From assembly GCF_900105415.1 (NCBI RefSeq), contig NZ_FNSM01000001.1, positions 930,001 to 994,000 of the forward strand: 64,000 nucleotides of DNA, in the 5' to 3' direction. The stretch comes from Streptomyces sp. TLI_105. GTDB lineage: Bacteria > Actinomycetota > Actinomycetes > Streptomycetales > Streptomycetaceae. Below the pieces are notes generated by a model that saw nothing but the letters and a program-made list of their open reading frames with translations, was not told the DNA's origin and searched no databases. Position numbers and translations under genes: made by a program. Below are positions 29,406 through 37,286 of the stretch, piece after piece (position 1 is the first letter of the stretch; each line of letters begins with the position of its first letter).

Positions 29406-30170
29406 ATGTCCGAATGGCTTGTTCTCTCTCTTGCGATGGCCGCAGCCTGCGCCGTCGTGCTCACCATCGTCGTCATCAACAACCGCCGGATCCCCGAGGA
29501 CGACGACCCCAGCGAGACCCCGGACGTCATCGAGTACATGACGATGATGATCGGCGTGATCTACGCGATCGTCCTCGGTCTGGCCATCGCCGGCGTCTGG
29601 GAGGCCCGGGGGGCCGCCCAGGAGACCGTGCGGCAGGAGGCCCAGGCGATGCACGAGATCTCGGCGCGCGCCGAGGTGTACCCGCAGGAGGTCCGTTCCC
29701 GGATCCGCGCCGACGTCGACGCGTACGTCTCGTACGTGGTCCACGACGAGTGGACCCACATGGCCGAGAAGGGCGAGCTCAGCGACGAGGGCACCGCGCT
29801 CCTGGAGCGGGTGCGGCGCAGCGTCACCGACTACCAGCCGGCCAACGACTTCGAGGGGCAGGCGTACCAGCCGCTGGTGGACCAGGTGGCCGCCGCCGAC
29901 GACGCCCGGGGGGCGCGCGGGCAGAACGCGGGGGCGACGATGCCGGGGGTGGTGTGGTTCGGCCTGATCATCGGGGCCCTGGTGACGGTCGGCCTGATCT
30001 TCACGCTGCAGATCCGCAGGACCGGCCGGGAGCTGCTGCTCGCCGGGCTCTTCAGCGTGCTGATCGCCTTCCTGCTGTTCCTCATCTGGGACTTCGACGC
30101 GCCGTTCGGCCGGGGCATCTCGGCCACCGCCGCGCCGTTCACCGATCTGTTTCCGCAGATCAGCCCCTGA
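29406..30170 (+). CDS. DUF4239 membrane protein (bestrophin-like)
   Basis: A 254-residue protein with two N-terminal hydrophobic segments (first 60 residues), a central helical hydrophilic domain with ARGAAQETVRQEAQAMHEIS, and two C-terminal membrane helices. This arrangement is typical of DUF4239/bestrophin-like-domain proteins, possible anion channels of unproven function. The ATG is preceded by the strong site CGGAGGAACC. It may be co-transcribed with the His/Pro-rich secreted protein. Confidence 0.82.
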   Translation: MSEWLVLSLAMAAACAVVLTIVVINNRRIPEDDDPSETPDVIEYMTMMIGVIYAIVLGLAIAGVWEARGAAQETVRQEAQAMHEISARAEVYPQEVRSRIRADVDAYVSYVVHDEWTHMAEKGELSDEGTALLERVRRSVTDYQPANDFEGQAYQPLVDQVAAADDARGARGQNAGATMPGVVWFGLIIGALVTVGLIFTLQIRRTGRELLLAGLFSVLIAFLLFLIWDFDAPFGRGISATAAPFTDLFPQISP

Positions 30171-30333
30171 GCCGGCCCGTGCGAAGGGGCCGTACGGGGG
30201 ACATCGGTGCCCCATTCGCACCTCTGGGATCGCGGCTGTGGTAGTGCGCTCCTAGCGTTTCGGGCATCGAGGTGCACGGCCCTTCGCGGGAACCCCCTTC
30301 CGCGGCTGCCCCTCGGGACCCGGAGGATTCACC

Positions 30334-30891
30334 ATGCGCGCGATACGTGCCGCAACCACTGCCCTGTTGGGAGCGGCCGCCCTCGCCCTGGCCGCCCCCG
30401 CGGCCCTCGCGGCGGACGGGGCGCCCGCCACCGACCGACGGGTGGCCAGGGCCAAGGCACCGGGCGATTTCGTCGTGTCGCCCTCGGTCGTCGCCCCGGG
30501 CGGGCGGCTGACGCTGAGCGCCCCCGGCTGTGCCAGCACGGCGACGGCCACGGCCGGCATCTTCGACACCGCGACCATCGCACCGGGGGCGACGGTGACC
30601 GCCACCGTGGACGCCGACGCCAAGCGCGGCGCCGTGTACACGGTGCTGTTCAACTGCACGGGCGGTGTACAGGACACCGTCGCCCTGACGATCAGCGGCG
30701 CCCCCACCGCCACCCCGACCATCAGCGCCACCATCCTCGCGCCTCCGCGCGGGGTGCGGGGCGGCCTCGGTGGCTCGATGGCCCCCAGCACCACCGAACT
30801 GGCGGCCGGCGGCGCACTGGTGCTGGCCGCGGCCTGCGGCACCGCCTACGTGGTCCGCCGCCGTCGCTCCGGTGCCGGCCGCCGTCACTGA
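30334..30891 (+). CDS. Secreted tail-anchored surface protein A (paralogue of the convergent gene)
   Basis: A 185-residue protein with a cleavable signal peptide (AATTALLGAAALALAAPAALA). A small all-beta domain has two Cys (GCASTAT, LFNCTGG) that may form a disulfide, then come a Thr/Pro-rich stalk and the tail GGLGGSMAPSTTELAAGG, a hydrophobic helix and RRRR. The tail looks like a sorting signal (helix plus positive end) but has no LPXTG or LAXTG. It is paralogous to the gene at 30993-31520, which has the same order and similar tail, and both are close to a class F sortase. Ribosome binding site GGAGG at -10. Confidence 0.75.
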   Translation: MRAIRAATTALLGAAALALAAPAALAADGAPATDRRVARAKAPGDFVVSPSVVAPGGRLTLSAPGCASTATATAGIFDTATIAPGATVTATVDADAKRGAVYTVLFNCTGGVQDTVALTISGAPTATPTISATILAPPRGVRGGLGGSMAPSTTELAAGGALVLAAACGTAYVVRRRRSGAGRRH

Positions 30892-30924
30892 GCGGGGCTC
30901 CGTGGCCAGGGGGTGTCCTGCCGA

Positions 30925-30958
30925 TCGCCCCCGGGTCCCGGCAGGGACTCGGGGGCGA
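30925..30958. terminator. Bidirectional terminator between the paralogous surface genes
   Basis: TCGCCCCCGGGTCCC pairs with GGGACTCGGGGGCGA over 15 bp (one G-T wobble) with the loop GGCA. It is centred between the ends of two convergent genes. Confidence 0.75.
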
Positions 30959-30992
30959 CGGGCACGGCGGGCCGACCGGGAGGTTCGGCCGG

Positions 30993-31520
30993 TCAGACTC
31001 CCGCGCCGGTCAGGCGTCGGCGGCGGACGATGAAGAGCCCTCCGCCGAGCGCGGCCGCGGCGACGAGGCTGCCGCCGACGGCCATCTCGGTGGAGCTGGG
31101 GGCCAGCGAGCCGCCGAGACCGCCGGCCGCGCCCTGGCCGGCGATGACCCGGAACGGCTGGGTGAGCGTACGGCCGCCGCACTGGACGGCCAGGTTGTAC
31201 TGGCCGGGCGTGGCGTTGTCGAAGATGCGGGCGGTGGCGGTGGACACCCCGTTGACGGCGGGGCCGAGCGTGACCGTCGCGAAGGCGTTGGACGTGACCG
31301 TGCCACCGGCGCAGCCGCGGACGGTGATCGTGAGGATTCCGCCCTGGTGGACCGCGAAGGGGGACACGGTGACGCCGTTGGAGTTGTCTCCGCCCCGCTC
31401 GACCTGGAGAGGGCTGACGGTGACGCTGCTGGGCCCGTTGGTGGCGGTGGCGAGGGGGGCCGCGAGCCCGACCGCCGCGAGCGCGGTGGCGGCCACCGCC
31501 AGAGTGCGTGCAGCACGCAT
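30993..31520 (-). CDS. Secreted tail-anchored surface protein B
   Basis: A 175-residue protein. The ATG at 31520 is chosen because the signal peptide (TLAVAATALAAVGLAAPLATA) starts there and GGAGG lies a few bases upstream. The mature part is a beta-rich domain with two Cys (VRGCAGG, LAVQCGG), then the tail GGLGGSLAPSSTEMAVGG, a hydrophobic helix and RRRR. It is clearly related to the convergent gene at 30334-30891. Both could be displayed on the cell wall or held in the membrane by the tail. No LPXTG is present. The neighbouring divergent gene is a class F sortase. Confidence 0.75.
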   Translation of the reverse strand: MRAARTLAVAATALAAVGLAAPLATATNGPSSVTVSPLQVERGGDNSNGVTVSPFAVHQGGILTITVRGCAGGTVTSNAFATVTLGPAVNGVSTATARIFDNATPGQYNLAVQCGGRTLTQPFRVIAGQGAAGGLGGSLAPSSTEMAVGGSLVAAAALGGGLFIVRRRRLTGAGV

Positions 31521-31913
31521 GGTTGAACCTCCAGTGGAAGACGCCCCAAAGCGGTGCTCCGGGAGTTTCGACGAGTACGCCTTCCATGACGAACCATCAC
31601 AAACCGGCGCAAGCCGTGCATGTCGGCACTGGGCCACCCCGGTGAGGCGACACGCCGGGCGCGGGACCCGTCGAGTCGACGGAACCGCAGGTCAACCGCG
31701 CCCGGGAGGCTTATCTGACGATTACTCGGATGGGTCAGCCGGCCGTCACCCGCCTGCCCTCCGTGCCCCCCCTTCCGCCGGGGTGCGCCGCCGCGTGTCC
31801 CGCGCCGGGGCCGGGGCACCCGTCCGGCGGCGGCCTCCACCCATTCGCACCGTCCGGCGCGACGGCCCGTGCGACCGCCCTTACCGTTCTGACGACGCCG
31901 AGAAGGGAGAACC
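31521..31913. other. 393-bp divergent promoter region
   Basis: The region lies between surface protein B and the class F sortase. The most AT-rich part is around 31710-31730 (CTTATCTGACGATTACTCGGA) and may contain a promoter for the sortase. No further gene is supported. Confidence 0.4.
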
Positions 31914-32573
31914 ATGCCCCCGAAGGACTTCCGCGTCTTCGAGCGCAGGAGACGCCAACCCTGGGGCGTCCTGGCCCTCGCCATGCTGTCCGGACTCGCG
32001 ATGATGCGCAACGGGGTGGACGTCCCCCTCGGGCCGCCGCAACCCGCCGCGGCGGCCCGGCCGGTGGCGCGTCCGGTCGCCCCGCCGCCCGCCGCGAGCA
32101 CCGGTCTGGAGCCGCTGCCCTCCGCCCCGGCCTCCCGGGTCAAGATCCCGGCGATCCAGGTGGCGGCCCCCATTATGGACGTGGGTCTGGACGAGCAGGG
32201 CTGGGTGGCGGCCCCGCCCCCGGAGGACCCCAACCTCGTCGGCTGGTACCAGAACGGCATCGCCCCCGGCATGCGCGGCACCTCCGTCCTCGTCGGCCAC
32301 GTCGACAACACGAAGGGCCCGGCGGTCTTCTACGGCCTGGGCTCCCTCCAGAAGGGCCAGCACATCGAGGTCGAGCGGTACGACGGCCGGGTGGCGGTCT
32401 TCGAGATCTACGGCGTCGAGGTGTACGCCAAGGACAACTTCCCCGGCGTGCAGGTCTACGCCGACACCGGCGAACCGGAGCTGCGGGTGATCACCTGCGG
32501 CGGCGGCTACACGCGGACGCGTGGCTACGACGGGAACGTCGTCGTCTTCGCGCGCATGGTGGGCTCGCGCTGA
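31914..32573 (+). CDS. Class F sortase
   Basis: A 219-residue membrane-anchored transpeptidase: a basic N-terminus and one hydrophobic helix (about 17-32), a Pro/Ala-rich linker, then the sortase beta-barrel from about residue 75 (RVKIPAIQVAAPI). The catalytic triad is visible as His in VLVGHVD, Cys in RVITCGGG and Arg in the following YTRTRGYDGN. Class F sortases are actinobacterial enzymes with poorly known substrates. The genes beside it encode two tail-anchored secreted proteins, the obvious candidate clients, although no LPXTG is seen in them. A large hairpin follows the stop. Confidence 0.9.
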   Translation: MPPKDFRVFERRRRQPWGVLALAMLSGLAMMRNGVDVPLGPPQPAAAARPVARPVAPPPAASTGLEPLPSAPASRVKIPAIQVAAPIMDVGLDEQGWVAAPPPEDPNLVGWYQNGIAPGMRGTSVLVGHVDNTKGPAVFYGLGSLQKGQHIEVERYDGRVAVFEIYGVEVYAKDNFPGVQVYADTGEPELRVITCGGGYTRTRGYDGNVVVFARMVGSR

Positions 32574-32592
32574 CCGGGACTCGGGTCCCGCG

Positions 32593-32640
32593 CACGGGGA
32601 AGGGCCCCGGCACCCGAGGGTGCCGGGGCCCTTCCCCGTG
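32593..32640. terminator. Strong bidirectional terminator
   Basis: A perfect 22-bp stem (arms 32593-32614 and 32619-32640) with the 4-nt loop CGAG lies between the convergent sortase and polysaccharide deacetylase genes. It is the longest perfect hairpin seen in the window. Confidence 0.85.
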
Positions 32641-32649
32641 CCGGTGCGG

Positions 32650-33510
32650 TCAGCGCCGCGGGACGGTGATGTGGTAGCCGGCGTCGAGGAGTTCGGGCAG
32701 GTAGCGGCGGAGCGCGGCCACGCTCTGGGAGCGGTTGCCGCCGGCGTCGTGGGAGAGGACGACGACGCCGGGCGCGGCGCCGTCGAGGACGCGGCGGACG
32801 ATGGTGCCGGTGCCGGGTTCCGTCCAGTCCAGGGTGTCGACGGTCCAGGCGAGCGGCTCCATGCCGAGCTCGGCGCCGATCTCGAAGGAGAGCCGGTTCC
32901 AGGCGCCGTAGGGCGCGCGGTACCAGAGGGGGGCCGTGCCCAGGGCCTTCTCGATGACCTCGCTGGTGGAGCCCAGCTCGGCGCGGATCCGGGAGGGTCG
33001 CAGTTTCGGGATGAGCGGGTGGGACCAGGAGTGGTTGCCGACGACGTGGCCGTCCTCGGCCATCTCCCGCAGCAGGTCCTGGTTGTCCACGGCCATCTCG
33101 CCGCAGACGAAGAACATCGCCCGGCAGTCGTAGTGGCGCAGGGTCTCCAGGATGCCGGGGGTGTACCGGGGGTCGGGGCCGTCGTCGAAGGTCAGCACCA
33201 TCGAGCGGCCGACCCCGGACATGCTGAGGAAGGGCCGCTGCCGCACCGGCGGCATCGCGCGCCGGAAGGCCGGGGGCGCGTAGGAGGTCATGGGCTGGAG
33301 CCGGTACGCGGAGGGGCTCAGCCGGGCGGAGTGCGCCTGGGGGCCCGCGGCCGGCCCTGCGCGACCCGCGCCGGAAGCGCCCTGGGGCGTGGAGGCGGCG
33401 CCGGTGGCCGGGTCGTGCGTGGCGAACCGGTCCGCCGCGAGGGCTCCGACGGTCACGGTGGCCCCGAGGGCGGCGGCGAGCCGCAGCACCGCCCGGCGCC
33501 CACTGGGCAT
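32650..33510 (-). CDS. Polysaccharide deacetylase (NodB domain), exported
   Basis: A 286-residue carbohydrate esterase 4 protein. The N-terminus RRAVLRLAAALGATVTVGAL is a Tat-like or Sec signal/anchor. NodB motifs in order are TFDDGPD (metal-binding Asp pair), NHSWSHP (metal His), RAPYGAWN, DTLDWTEPG and VVLSHD. It probably removes N-acetyl groups from peptidoglycan or another wall glycan outside the membrane. The ATG at 33510 is preferred because AAAGGAT lies 5 nt before it; an ATG at 33525 in frame is possible. It is convergent with the sortase and divergent from the Usp gene. Confidence 0.88.
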   Translation of the reverse strand: MPSGRRAVLRLAAALGATVTVGALAADRFATHDPATGAASTPQGASGAGRAGPAAGPQAHSARLSPSAYRLQPMTSYAPPAFRRAMPPVRQRPFLSMSGVGRSMVLTFDDGPDPRYTPGILETLRHYDCRAMFFVCGEMAVDNQDLLREMAEDGHVVGNHSWSHPLIPKLRPSRIRAELGSTSEVIEKALGTAPLWYRAPYGAWNRLSFEIGAELGMEPLAWTVDTLDWTEPGTGTIVRRVLDGAAPGVVVLSHDAGGNRSQSVAALRRYLPELLDAGYHITVPRR

Positions 33511-33615
33511 CTGATCCTTTTTCATGACCAATGGTTCCTACGGGCGAGGGTCCGGGCAGCTCAACGACACCGGCCGCCCGTCCGAAAACACCCGATGAGC
33601 CGATAACCTCGAAGA

Positions 33616-34077
33616 GTGAGCGAACAACAGCCCGACCGGTTCGAACGCGGCACCGACGGCCCGAAGGTGATCATGGCAGGGATAGACGGCTCCGCCTCCT
33701 CCCTGCGCGCCGCGGCGTACGCGGCCGGGCTCGCCCGGCGCCAGAACGCCCTGCTCGCGCTCGTGTACGTACAGCCGGTGATCGCGGCGGGCACGGCGCT
33801 CGGCGCGCCCGTGGCCGGGACGACCGAGGAGATCGCCGAGGACCTCGTCGCGGAGATCCGGACGTCCGCCGAGAGGGTCAAGGACCTCTGGCGGATCCGG
33901 TGGGAGTTCCACACCTTCCGGGGCGACGCCTACGCGGGCCTGGTCCGGGCCGCCGAGGAGCTGACGGCGGACGCCGTGGTGGTGGGCGCCTCGGAGTCGG
34001 CGGGCCACCGCTTCGTCGGCTCGGTCGCCGTCCGCCTGGTGAAGGCGGGCCGCTGGCCGGTCACGGTCGTCCCCTGA
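33616..34077 (+). CDS. Universal stress protein (UspA family)
   Basis: A 153-residue single-domain Usp. The first strand VIMAGIDGSASS and the ATP-binding loop near the C-terminus (VVGASESAGHRFVGSVAVRL, fitting G-x2-G-x9-GS) indicate the nucleotide-binding subclass. It is a cytosolic stress-related protein without a defined reaction. GTG start. It ends 13 bp from the convergent CapA-like gene. Confidence 0.87.
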   Translation: MSEQQPDRFERGTDGPKVIMAGIDGSASSLRAAAYAAGLARRQNALLALVYVQPVIAAGTALGAPVAGTTEEIAEDLVAEIRTSAERVKDLWRIRWEFHTFRGDAYAGLVRAAEELTADAVVVGASESAGHRFVGSVAVRLVKAGRWPVTVVP

Positions 34078-34090
34078 CCGGCCGTACGCC

Positions 34091-35308
34091 CTACTCGCCC
34101 ATCACCAGGCCGTCCTTGGCGGCCCCCCGGCCGAGGACCACCTGCCGGACGGTGTCGCGGATCCCGTCCTGGTGCGCGTCCCCGCCCTCCGCCGCGCCGA
34201 GGTTCACCACGCGGCCGCGCGCGGTGTCGAACCACTGCGGGATGAACTCGGCCTTGGTGACCTCCCAGCGCCCGCCGGCGGTCCTGGGCGGGGCGAAGGT
34301 GAAGCGGCCGATGCTGCTCTGGTTGCCGCGCGGGTCGTAGGAGCCCTCGTGGTTGATCATGTCGCCGGCGATCTGGTCGCCCATCCCGTAGATGATCCAG
34401 GTCCCGTTGACCTTCTCGTAGGGCTGTGGGACGTGTGCATGTGTACCGATGACGAGATCGACGTCCGGGCGTCCGCCGCTCTGCGAGGCGGTCAGCGCGC
34501 GGCCGAGGGAGAGCTGCCGCTCGTCGGGTTCGGTCTGCCACTCGGTGCCCCAGTGGACGCTGACCACCACCACGTCGGCGCCGGCCGCGCGGGCGGCGCG
34601 CGCGTCGGCGATCACCTTCTTCTCGTCGAGCAGCCGCACGGCCCAGGGCTGGCCCTCGGGCAGCGGATAGCCGTTGGTGTCGTAGGTGTACGCGAGCTGG
34701 GCGACCGTGGCGCCGCCGGCCTTGAGCAGGGTGGGTCGCGCCGCCTCCTCGGCCGTACGGGCGGATCCGGCGTGCCGGACGCCGGCCCTGTCGAGCGCGT
34801 CGAGGGTGCGGCGGAGGCCCGCCGCCCCGTCGTCGAGGGTGTGGTTGGAGGCGGTGGAGCAGGAGTCGTAGCCGGTGGCCCCGAGGGCGGCGGCGACCTC
34901 GGGCGGCGACTTGAAGGCGGGGTATCCGGTGTAGGGCCCGCCCTCCTCCCCGTACACGGTCTCCATGTGACAGATGGCCAGGTCGGCGCGGGAGACCACG
35001 GACTTGGCCCCGGAGAGCATGGGCCTGAAGTCGTAGCCGGCCCCGTCCGCGTCCTCGGCGGCGCGTCGGATGATCGAGTCGTGCGGGAGGACGTCGCCGG
35101 AGGCGACGAGGGTGAAGCCGACGGGTGCGGAGGCCCCGCCGGGCGCGGCGGACGGGGTGGTGGGGCTTCCGGTGCCGGTCCGCCCGGTCGGGCGGTCCGG
35201 GGTGGGGCCGCCGGGGGCCGGTCCGCCGCCACCGGCGCAGCCGGTCACCGCCGCGAGCAGGAGCGCGGCGAGCGCCGCCGCCCCCGCGGGTCTGGTGCGT
35301 GAGGTCAT
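34091..35308 (-). CDS. CapA/PgsA-type lipoprotein (poly-gamma-glutamate synthesis-like metallophosphatase fold)
   Basis: A 405-residue lipoprotein. The signal ends in the lipobox LLAAVTGC, so the ATG at 35308 is the start. The CapA domain begins at about 60 (FTLVASGDVLPHDSIIRRA) and continues with MLSGAKSVVSRADLAICHMET, VVVSVHWGTEWQ and IGTHAHVPQPYEKVNGTWIIYGMG, a calcineurin-like fold with His/Asp metal ligands. In Gram-positives CapA homologues act in making or anchoring anionic surface polymers. It sits at the end of the cell-surface block; no other pgs genes are nearby. Confidence 0.9.
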   Translation of the reverse strand: MTSRTRPAGAAALAALLLAAVTGCAGGGGPAPGGPTPDRPTGRTGTGSPTTPSAAPGGASAPVGFTLVASGDVLPHDSIIRRAAEDADGAGYDFRPMLSGAKSVVSRADLAICHMETVYGEEGGPYTGYPAFKSPPEVAAALGATGYDSCSTASNHTLDDGAAGLRRTLDALDRAGVRHAGSARTAEEAARPTLLKAGGATVAQLAYTYDTNGYPLPEGQPWAVRLLDEKKVIADARAARAAGADVVVVSVHWGTEWQTEPDERQLSLGRALTASQSGGRPDVDLVIGTHAHVPQPYEKVNGTWIIYGMGDQIAGDMINHEGSYDPRGNQSSIGRFTFAPPRTAGGRWEVTKAEFIPQWFDTARGRVVNLGAAEGGDAHQDGIRDTVRQVVLGRGAAKDGLVMGE

Positions 35309-35570
35309 GTGCGGCACTCCACCCGAATCATGTGATGAACATCTGTTCTGACGAATTGATCCTTCGGGAAAGCCGCAGTCAAGAGTCGAGGCCGCACCGG
35401 GTGAGGAACCCCGCCGAAACGGACGCACCGGCTCCGTCCGACCGTTCGCCGTACCATTCGCCGCTCGGTGCGACCGTTCGTCGCAGAGCGATGTCCGTTC
35501 CCTGTCCCTCGCCGTCCGGATGCGCTCGTATACGCCCCGGACGACGAGCAGCGGGAGAGGCGGGCAGAGC

Positions 35571-36140
35571 ATGACGACGGCGACGGCGACGGCGACGACC
35601 GACGAACGGACCCTGGAGGAGCTGCAGCGGGACCACGGTCCGGCACTCCTCACCTTCCTGCTCGGCCTGACCCACGGGGACCGGCAGCGGGCCGAGGACC
35701 TCGCGCAGGAGACCCTGGTACGGGCCTGGCTCCACCCCGAGGCCTTCGACGGCCCCTACGCCTCGATGCGCCCCTGGCTCTTCACCGTGGCCCGCCGCCT
35801 CGCCATCGACGCCCGCCGCTCACGCCTCGCCCGGCCCGCCGAGATCGGCGACGGCGTCCTGGCGGTGACGCCCGACCCCGCCGACGCCACCGCCTCGGCC
35901 GAGGCCGCGCTCGACGTGCGCGCGGCGGTACGGGAGCTGAGCCCCGAGCACCGCGCGGTGCTCGTCCGGCTCTACTTCCACGGCCTCACCGTCAACGAGG
36001 CCGCCGCCGAGCTCGGCATCCCCGCCGGAACCGTCAAGTCCCGTTCGCACTACGCCCTGCGGCAGCTCGGCCGCTCCCTGCCCGGCTACCGGCCGCGCCG
36101 CGCGGCCGTTGCCCGGGCCCGTGCCGGGGCCCCACAATGA
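35571..36140 (+). CDS. ECF sigma factor
   Basis: A 189-residue RNA polymerase sigma factor. Region 2 is at about 18-85 with DRQRAEDLAQETLVRAW and PWLFTVARRLAIDARR; region 4 is at about 120-170 with LSPEHRAVLVRLYFHGLTVNE and the recognition helix GIPAGTVKSRSHYALRQL. It resembles the SigL/SigK-like group whose partner is normally a zinc-binding anti-sigma gene immediately downstream. Here the next gene is a thioesterase, so no partner is visible. The ATG at 35571 is preceded by GGGAGAGGCGGGC. Confidence 0.9.
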   Translation: MTTATATATTDERTLEELQRDHGPALLTFLLGLTHGDRQRAEDLAQETLVRAWLHPEAFDGPYASMRPWLFTVARRLAIDARRSRLARPAEIGDGVLAVTPDPADATASAEAALDVRAAVRELSPEHRAVLVRLYFHGLTVNEAAAELGIPAGTVKSRSHYALRQLGRSLPGYRPRRAAVARARAGAPQ

Positions 36141-36144
36141 CGCC

Positions 36145-36567
36145 GTGACGCTGACACTCGCCGCCGCCGAAAAGGTCCTCGCCGACAACTTCGCCCCCTG
36201 GGTGCTCGATCTGGGACTCACCGTCGAATCCGTCGACCCGGTCGACGGCCACGAGGCCGTGCTCCGGCTCCCCTGGTCGGACCGGCTCGCCCGGGAGGGC
36301 GGCGGTCTCTCCGGCCAGGCCCTGATGGCCGCCGCCGACACCGCGACGGTCATCGCGGTCGCCGCGGCCCGGGGCGGCTTCGTGCCGATGACCACCGTCC
36401 AGCAGTCCATCAGCTTCCAGCGCGCGGTGATCGGCGCCGACGTCCTCGTGCGGGCCCGGCTCACCAAGGCGGGCAAGCGGATGGCCTTCGCCGACATCAC
36501 CATGACGGCCGAGGACACGGAGGAGACCGCGGCCCACGCGACCGCCGTCTACGCGCTCCTGGGCTGA
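36145..36567 (+). CDS. PaaI-type thioesterase (hotdog fold)
   Basis: A 140-residue hotdog-fold protein. The core GGLSGQALMAAADTATVIAV has the PaaI/YbgC-like active-site helix with a conserved Asp. It is followed by MTTVQQSISFQRAV and a strand pair to the C-terminus. It probably hydrolyses acyl- or aryl-CoA. The GTG start lies 4 bp after the sigma-factor stop, so the two genes share an mRNA. Confidence 0.82.
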   Translation: MTLTLAAAEKVLADNFAPWVLDLGLTVESVDPVDGHEAVLRLPWSDRLAREGGGLSGQALMAAADTATVIAVAAARGGFVPMTTVQQSISFQRAVIGADVLVRARLTKAGKRMAFADITMTAEDTEETAAHATAVYALLG

Positions 36568-36773
36568 GCCGGCCCGGACCTCCCGGACTCCCCCGCCCCA
36601 CGCGCCACCCTCGACCCGCCCCATACCAGGAACCCCACCCGCACCGATCCGGCCGGGAAACGTATCCGAAACCACACAGGCGAGTTGAGCAAAGCGGGAC
36701 CCGCGGGCGCCCTTCACGGAGGAGGCTCTCCCCCGGGCCCCTGACGTCCGGGGCCCTCACGTCCGGGGAGAAG

Positions 36774-37280
36774 GTGGGAGCGTTGCTGCCCGAGAGCACG
36801 AACGGCGCCGGCGGCACGAGTGGCGGCGGCCTCGCCGTCCCGATGGCCTGGCTGTGCGCCGAGTACCTGGCCGACGAGGTGCTGCGGGCCGCCGCGCTCG
36901 TGGCCCCCGGCTCACTGGAGTACCGGGCCGGCCTCCAGGCGCTGACCCTCACCGTCCACCTCGCCGAGGAGCCGGACGGACCGGCCGGCGCATGGGCCGG
37001 CCGGCGGGTCGACGAGTGGCTGCGGCACACCGCCTACGATCCGCCCTGGCCGCCCTGGGTCGAGGAGCGGCTCGCCGCGCGGCAGGCGGCCGACGGCGAC
37101 GGCCCCGACCTGGCGCTCGCGCGGACCGCCTGGGCCCGGCTGCGGGACACCTGGATCCGCGCCGCCGACCTCGACGGCCGGACCGACCCCGAGGGCCCGG
37201 TCGACGAGGCCGAGCAGATCTGGCTCCCGGCCTGGAAGCTGGGCCTCCCGCTCGCGCACCTGTCGCTGCACCTGCGCTGA
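36774..37280 (+). CDS. Conserved-looking hypothetical protein
   Basis: A 168-residue soluble protein rich in Ala, Leu, Trp and acidic residues, predicted mainly helical. Blocks such as HTAYDPPWPPWVEERLAARQ and EAEQIWLPAWKLGLPLAHLS look conserved, but I do not recognise a family. The start is either the GTG at 36774 or a TTG at 36783 after GAAGGTGGGAGCG. It ends six bp before the convergent histidine kinase gene. Confidence 0.65.
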   Translation: MGALLPESTNGAGGTSGGGLAVPMAWLCAEYLADEVLRAAALVAPGSLEYRAGLQALTLTVHLAEEPDGPAGAWAGRRVDEWLRHTAYDPPWPPWVEERLAARQAADGDGPDLALARTAWARLRDTWIRAADLDGRTDPEGPVDEAEQIWLPAWKLGLPLAHLSLHLR

Positions 37281-37286
37281 CACCCG

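Noticed and set aside
30334..31520. Classical LPXTG/LAXTG sorting signals in the two surface proteins
   Set aside because: Both tails were read; neither contains LPXTG, LAXTG or a close variant, so they are described only as tail-anchored with a possible alternative signal.
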